Source of the DNA: Acidobacteriota bacterium
GTDB lineage: Bacteria; Acidobacteriota; Terriglobia; Acidiferrales; UBA7541
Direction of reading: 5' to 3'
Assembly (NCBI GenBank): GCA_013289955.1
Contig: JABCYZ010000026.1
Coordinates: 1 to 64,000 of the forward strand
Length of the DNA: 64,000 bases
This document shows positions 62,233 to 64,000 of this stretch, piece after piece (the stretch's first letter is position 1; the number at the start of each line of letters is the position of its first letter). The notes below the pieces were generated by a model, which saw only the letters and a list, made by a program, of their open reading frames with translations, was not told the origin of the DNA and did no database searches. The translations under genes and the position numbers were made by a program.

Positions 62233-63069
62233 TTAAACCGATGCTGCGCGTGATTGCGGTTGGATGCCGGTGGCTTGTACGCGCGAAATGATCCATCCTT
62301 CCGGCTTCTGAATCAGGATGACGGTCATCCGTACACAGCCGGGATTCGGCTTCTCGAGTTTTTCGGGGGGTTCCCAAGCGAGAGTGATCATGATGGCCTT
62401 GTTTCCGACAAACTGGACGTCCTCGATTTTGCCCTGCGTCCTGGCCCACCCGGTAGCCCGGAAGATAAGTTTTGCGGCCTCTCGGATGTGCGGGGGGCCA
62501 ATCCACAGATTGCCGTCCGGATCCACGAATTGGCCATCGGCGGAGAACATGCCGGCGAACTCTCCGGCGTCGCCGGAATTCCAGGCTTCGGCAAATTTCA
62601 GAACGGAAAAGATCCTCTCGGCCGGATGTATTTCCGAAACGGCTGCGTGATGGGATATCTGTTCGCGGAGGCCTTCCAGAGTCAGTCCGCGATCGCGCAA
62701 AAGACGTGCCGCCAAGGAGTTTTTTTCGCGGAGAATCCCGAGAAGAAGATGCTCCGTGCCAATGTGTTTGTCACCGAGGTGTTCCGCCTCTTCCGCGGCT
62801 CGGTTGAGGATGTGTTTGGACTCGAGGCTCAGAGGGACCTCGACGGAAGTGGAGATGCGCTCGCCGCGCGTGATGTGGGCTTCGATTTCCTCGCGGAGGG
62901 ACTGCACGCCGCCCTTTTCGTCGAAAAACCTGCGGGTGAGTGCGTGATCCTCGCGGAGTAACCCGAGCAGCAGGTGCACTGTCTCGATGGTTTGGCTACC
63001 GTATTGGCTTGCTTCATAGCGTGCGAAGAAAATCGCGCGGCGGGCTTTTTCCGTATAGCGTTCAAACAT
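62233..63069 (-). CDS. Clp N-terminal repeat domain fused to an NTF2/SnoaL-like domain
   Basis: From ATG 63069 the 278-residue protein has two Clp-N repeats (about 1-145: FERYTEKARRAIFFARYEASQYGSQTIETVHLLLGLLRED and the second at HILNRAAEEAEHLGDKHIGTEHLLLGILRE), which is the substrate/adaptor-binding part of ClpC. No AAA+ domain follows. Instead residues about 155-270 form an NTF2/SnoaL-like fold (FAEAWNSGDAGEFAGMFSADGQFVDPDGNLW). It could be an adaptor or decoy for ClpC substrates, an inference. It is followed by 115 bases before the DUF177 gene. Confidence 0.85.
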   Translation of the reverse strand: MFERYTEKARRAIFFARYEASQYGSQTIETVHLLLGLLREDHALTRRFFDEKGGVQSLREEIEAHITRGERISTSVEVPLSLESKHILNRAAEEAEHLGDKHIGTEHLLLGILREKNSLAARLLRDRGLTLEGLREQISHHAAVSEIHPAERIFSVLKFAEAWNSGDAGEFAGMFSADGQFVDPDGNLWIGPPHIREAAKLIFRATGWARTQGKIEDVQFVGNKAIMITLAWEPPEKLEKPNPGCVRMTVILIQKPEGWIISRVQATGIQPQSRAASV

Positions 63070-63404
63070 ACACAGCTCACATCTCCGGCGGATGGCCGGT
63101 GCAGCTGATTCCCGGTCTTCCCTTTGGGTGCGAGCTGCGGAAGCGAGAATACCACCAGGGAAAGGGCGTCGGGAAGACGGGAGCTGTGAAAGAGGTCCCC
63201 GGTGAGCCGGCGAACGAGAAAGGCCAGGAGCGAGCAAGAATTGCACAGGACTAGTACCAGGATGCCATTTTCGACAACCAAGGGCCGCAGAACGTATGTT
63301 ATTGACATAGCTGTACTTATCGAGAAAGTCGATCCTTCGCCGACTTTGGCTTATTTCGTGCCCTTCAGGAGGTCCCAGTCGACATTACATTGGGGGGAGA
63401 CTTC
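63070..63404. other. Intergenic region between divergent genes, no gene seen
   Basis: These 335 bases separate the Clp-N fusion gene and the small exported protein. TTGACA occurs on the plus strand at 63302-63307, but no good -10 stands 16-18 bases further. The region ends with a strong GGGGGGAG ribosome site before ATG 63405. Short overlapping frames show no family resemblance. Confidence 0.4.
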
Positions 63405-63758
63405 ATGAGATTCCGCACCATCCTTTCCTTGGCTACCTTTTTTGTTGCCTGCTTCACTTTGGCCGTATTCGCGCAACCACTGCCGGCGCATGCGGCCAGA
63501 TATGGCACGAACCTAGCGCCCGAGAACCAATCCGTGGCCGGCCAGATCGCTTCGGTGGGTGACGCGGCTTTTGTCATCAGCATCACAAAAGACAAACAAA
63601 AACCGGAAACCGTGGAGTTTCTGGTGGATGACAAGACGAAAGTCGAAGGGAAACTGACGATCGGAGCGCAAGCGATGGTGGAATACCGCTCGGACAGCGG
63701 GAAAAACATTGCCGTTCACGTTGTAGTGACGCCCGCCTCCGGCATCGAGCCTTACTGA
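63405..63758 (+). CDS. Small exported protein, DUF5666-like
   Basis: From ATG 63405 (GGGGGGAG eight bases before) the 117-residue protein has a signal peptide (RFRTILSLATFFVACFTLAVFAQPLPAHA) and one beta-rich domain: VAGQIASVGDAAFVISITKDKQKPETVEFLVDDKTKVEGKLTIGAQAMVEYR, similar to the small OB-like DUF5666 domain found in exported Acidobacteriota proteins. Function is unknown. The earlier ATG at 63390 would only extend the signal region. Confidence 0.7.
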   Translation: MRFRTILSLATFFVACFTLAVFAQPLPAHAARYGTNLAPENQSVAGQIASVGDAAFVISITKDKQKPETVEFLVDDKTKVEGKLTIGAQAMVEYRSDSGKNIAVHVVVTPASGIEPY

Positions 63759-63852
63759 CCTACTGCTTTTCCTCTTCGCCACTTAGTGCAATCCTGTATA
63801 TCTCCCAGCCCGGTACAGGATCAATCTGGAGAACTCTATTCGAGGAGTCCTG

Positions 63853-64000
63853 ATGCGCACGACTCTGAAGATTGTCCTGCCCCTAGTCGTCAGCGTGGCG
63901 GTGGTGTCTGCGTTGTTCGCGGCTTATCAGGTGCGTACCGAGAGGCGCAATCTGCGCAGCGAGCTTTCGCGTCGCGCGGAAATTCTTGGCGAAAGTCTTC
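63853..64000 (+). CDS. Membrane-anchored protein, N-terminal part only (cut by window end)
   Basis: ATG 63853 follows a GAGGAG. The 49 codons present encode one membrane helix (about 5-25, LKIVLPLVVSVAVVSALFAAY) and then a charged helix (RTERRNLRSELSRRAEILGES), a layout used by sensor proteins with HAMP-type linkers and, in some Acidobacteriota, by membrane-linked trehalose-6-phosphate synthases. The rest lies outside the window, so no function is assigned. Confidence 0.6.
   Translation, partial: MRTTLKIVLPLVVSVAVVSALFAAYQVRTERRNLRSELSRRAEILGESL

Overview
The window looks like chromosomal DNA from a member of the Acidobacteriota. The evidence is a GC-rich diderm gene set with lineage-typical families: an acidobacterial duplicated orphan permease (46.5-49.0 kb), an acidobacterial VWFA-related protein (35.9-36.9 kb), a zinc-ribbon-tailed MscL and an FTR1/ABC iron operon. 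This assignment rests on family recognition, not on a search. No rRNA, intact tRNA, CRISPR array or complete insertion sequence was seen.

Layout. 0-7.2 kb: rimP-nusA-infB-DUF503-rbfA-truB translation/transcription operon, preceded by a near-consensus promoter and a short intrinsic-terminator-like leader hairpin. 7.3-10.3 kb (minus): an outer-membrane secretin with a seven-repeat FG-GAP/VCBS block inserted in its secretin domain. 10.3-15.5 kb: iron-uptake operon in which FTR1 is fused to a DUF2318 Fe-S domain and the ABC ATPase is fused to a complete DtxR-type metal regulator. 15.7-28.8 kb: housekeeping and stress genes (APC permease-USP fusion, mscL, cyclophilin, methyltransferases, trxB, proline dehydrogenase, TlpA-like thioredoxin, ferredoxin, Rrf2 regulator, GH57 enzyme). 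29.0-33.9 kb: ergothioneine genes egtB-egtD, divergent from an OpuC-type ABC importer that may carry ergothioneine. 34.1-39.4 kb: a His-rich exported protein, a sortase cluster (LPXTG-like substrate, VWA protein, sortase) flanked by hairpin repeats, and an S10 carboxypeptidase. 39.5-49.0 kb: ABC-F ATPase, GT39-like membrane protein, Trm112, heptose kinase, D-Ala-D-Ala ligase and the orphan permease.

49.0-56.3 kb holds the electron-transfer flavoprotein system (ETF-QO, EtfA, EtfB), interrupted by about 3.8 kb of accessory DNA. That segment starts with the 3' 42 nt of a tRNA-Glu gene, then a frameshifted excisionase-like HTH gene, degenerate MNT and HEPN toxin-antitoxin pieces, an alpha/beta hydrolase, a FAD oxidoreductase and a DUF1801 gene. 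It looks like an eroded integrated element. 56.6-62.1 kb (minus) is the fatty-acid/phospholipid cluster DUF177-rpmF-plsX-fabD-fabG-acpP-fabF, without fabH. The window ends with a Clp-N/SnoaL-like fusion, a small exported protein and the first 49 codons of a membrane protein.

By eye, the plus strand is C-rich over roughly 13-39 kb and G-rich over roughly 41-63 kb whatever the gene orientation, so a compositional switch lies near 40-41 kb.
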